A stretch of 33,424 nt of DNA from Ignisphaera sp. (GTDB taxonomy: Archaea > Thermoproteota > Thermoprotei_A > Sulfolobales > Ignisphaeraceae). The translations under genes and the position numbers were made by a program. The DNA lies in NCBI GenBank assembly GCA_025058535.1, contig JANXEL010000036.1, positions 1-33,424 on the forward strand, given 5' to 3'. The notes below the pieces were generated by a model. It had not been told where the DNA came from. It saw only the letters and a program-made list of their open reading frames with translations, and did not search any database. Below are positions 32,858 through 33,424 of this stretch, piece after piece; the first letter of the stretch is position 1, and every line of letters begins with the position of its first letter.

Positions 32858-33144
32858 AGTAATACTCAGTGGTGTCATATCGTTAGAACAAAATTGTTTT
32901 TGAATTTCCTCCCAGACCCCACTCTTCAGATGCGCCCAATTTACTTCTAACTGGGTCTGTGAAAATTGTTTGACTAGTTTGTATAAAGAAGTAGTGTAGA
33001 GACCAATAAGACAGGCATCTAGTATATTATAAGATAGAGAGGATGCAGTTGAAGCACAGGGGCCTCCGTCTCACGATGGTAAGGCAAATTCTGCTACTAT
33101 AAGCACGTGCACAGATCTCCACCACTGCAGTGGGACAGATGTGT
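32858..33144. other. 287-base insert between the two 23-bp repeats
   Basis: No protein-coding frame. AAAATTGTTT occurs twice (32890-32899, 32962-32971). CAGACCC/GGGTCTG (32913-32919, 32953-32959) can pair. A TATA-like GTATATTATAAG at 33022-33033 precedes a stem-loop at 33062-33085 (GCCTCCGTC/GATGG-TA-AGGC) and a 12-bp palindrome CCACTGCAGTGG at 33122-33133. It may hold a small RNA or be a short non-autonomous mobile remnant. Confidence 0.35.
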
Positions 33145-33167
33145 GCTCTACAGGAACCAGAGGGGTT
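33145..33167. repeat. 23-bp direct repeat, copy 2 (3' end of tiaS)
   Basis: Identical to the copy at 32835-32857. Read on the minus strand it encodes the last six codons of the tiaS-like gene, its TAG stop, and three following bases. Confidence 0.85.
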
Positions 33168-33424
33168 CAATAATTTGACTAACATCCAACAGCTTTAACA
33201 ACACATTAGTTGGTTTAGACGACTTCTCCCTTCCATATCTAGACACCGGCTTAATGAGATGCTTTTGTGCTCGAGACGGTGGTGTGTACAGTCTTTGTTG
33301 CACACTTCTAGGAATACACACACACTCCAGCTCAGGGTTCATTATAACCACGCCGCATTTACTACACCTGTACCCTTTACCCCACCCAATTTTCTCAGTT
33401 CTTCTCCTACACACTGGGCATCTC
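33148..33424 (-). CDS. tiaS: C-terminal fragment of tRNA-Ile2 agmatidine synthase TiaS (5' end outside window)
   Basis: The frame is open to the window edge and begins CPVCRRRTEKIGWGKGYRCS. This is a zinc ribbon (CPVC...CSKCG), followed by LYTPPSRAQKHLIKPVSRYG. That combination is typical of the C-terminus of TiaS, which places agmatine on C34 of tRNA-Ile for AUA decoding. A further 22 residues, ending SQIIEPLWFL, extend past the usual end. The last six are encoded by the 23-bp repeat. The catalytic domains are outside the window, so the call rests on the tail only. Confidence 0.75.
   Translation of the reverse strand, partial: RCPVCRRRTEKIGWGKGYRCSKCGVVIMNPELECVCIPRSVQQRLYTPPSRAQKHLIKPVSRYGREKSSKPTNVLLKLLDVSQIIEPLWFL

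Noticed and set aside
32835-33167. CRISPR array
   Set aside because: Only two copies of the 23-mer, 310 bases apart, one inside a coding region; no regular spacers and no cas genes.

Overview
The window looks like chromosomal DNA of a hyperthermophilic crenarchaeon (Thermoproteota, Desulfurococcales-like). The grounds are ribosomal proteins L13e and L40e, an archaeal Hjc resolvase, a PINA-type PIN/KH ATPase, topoisomerase VI, FEN1, PCNA, a TFB-like factor, Sec61 beta, a non-catalytic tRNA endonuclease subunit, archaeal RNase P RNA, GGGP synthase, deoxyhypusine synthase and diphthine synthase. Genes are dense, many are leaderless or start with GTG/TTG, and TATA boxes lie about 25 bases upstream of predicted starts. 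No transposase gene, CRISPR array or phage module was found. Both ends cut genes: a Cys-rich protein at the left and tiaS at the right.

Layout. 1-3.7 kb: a Cys-rich protein tail, an unknown protein, DUF211, the tRNA thiolation enzyme TtuA/Ncs6, a CARDB-like protein and L13e. 3.9-8 kb: Hjc, a 730-base gap with hairpins, PINA and TruD. 8.1-12.1 kb: AspRS, Pth2, then a zinc ribbon - aEF1-beta - winged helix - FEN1 operon. 12.1-16.6 kb: an apparently frameshifted nucleotidyltransferase behind L40e, an RNA-binding-like protein, a pyruvoyl decarboxylase, a winged-helix protein, an adenosine-specific kinase paired with a basic-tailed protein, and a three-gene operon of unknowns ending in a double CX3CX3C protein. 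16.6-20.5 kb: ornithine carbamoyltransferase, diphthine synthase, an HD phosphohydrolase and a YwgA-like protein. 20.6-24.1 kb: six minus-strand tRNAs (Ala, Val, Thr, Val, Cys, Phe; the last two with introns), PCNA, a short TFB paralogue and two candidate C/D box sRNAs. 24.1-32.3 kb: topoisomerase VI A/B, an EndA-beta - HisRS - deoxyhypusine synthase operon, MtnA, GGGP synthase, a SWIM protein and Sec61 beta. 32.5-33.4 kb: RNase P RNA, a 23-base repeat pair and the 3' end of tiaS.

The dominant themes are translation with RNA maturation (tRNA modification, splicing, RNase P, synthetases, elongation factors and their modification enzymes) and replication/recombination (Hjc, PINA, FEN1, PCNA, Top6). 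The most unusual items are the nucleotidyltransferase lacking a start codon in its own frame, the degenerate PIN site of the PINA homologue beside hjc, the TFB3-like factor divergent from pcna, a C/D sRNA apparently co-transcribed with tRNA-Val, two Val tRNAs differing only at the wobble base, the double CX3CX3C protein, and a 23-bp direct repeat linking the 3' flank of rnpB to the 3' end of tiaS. All calls come from reading the sequence; no database search was run.
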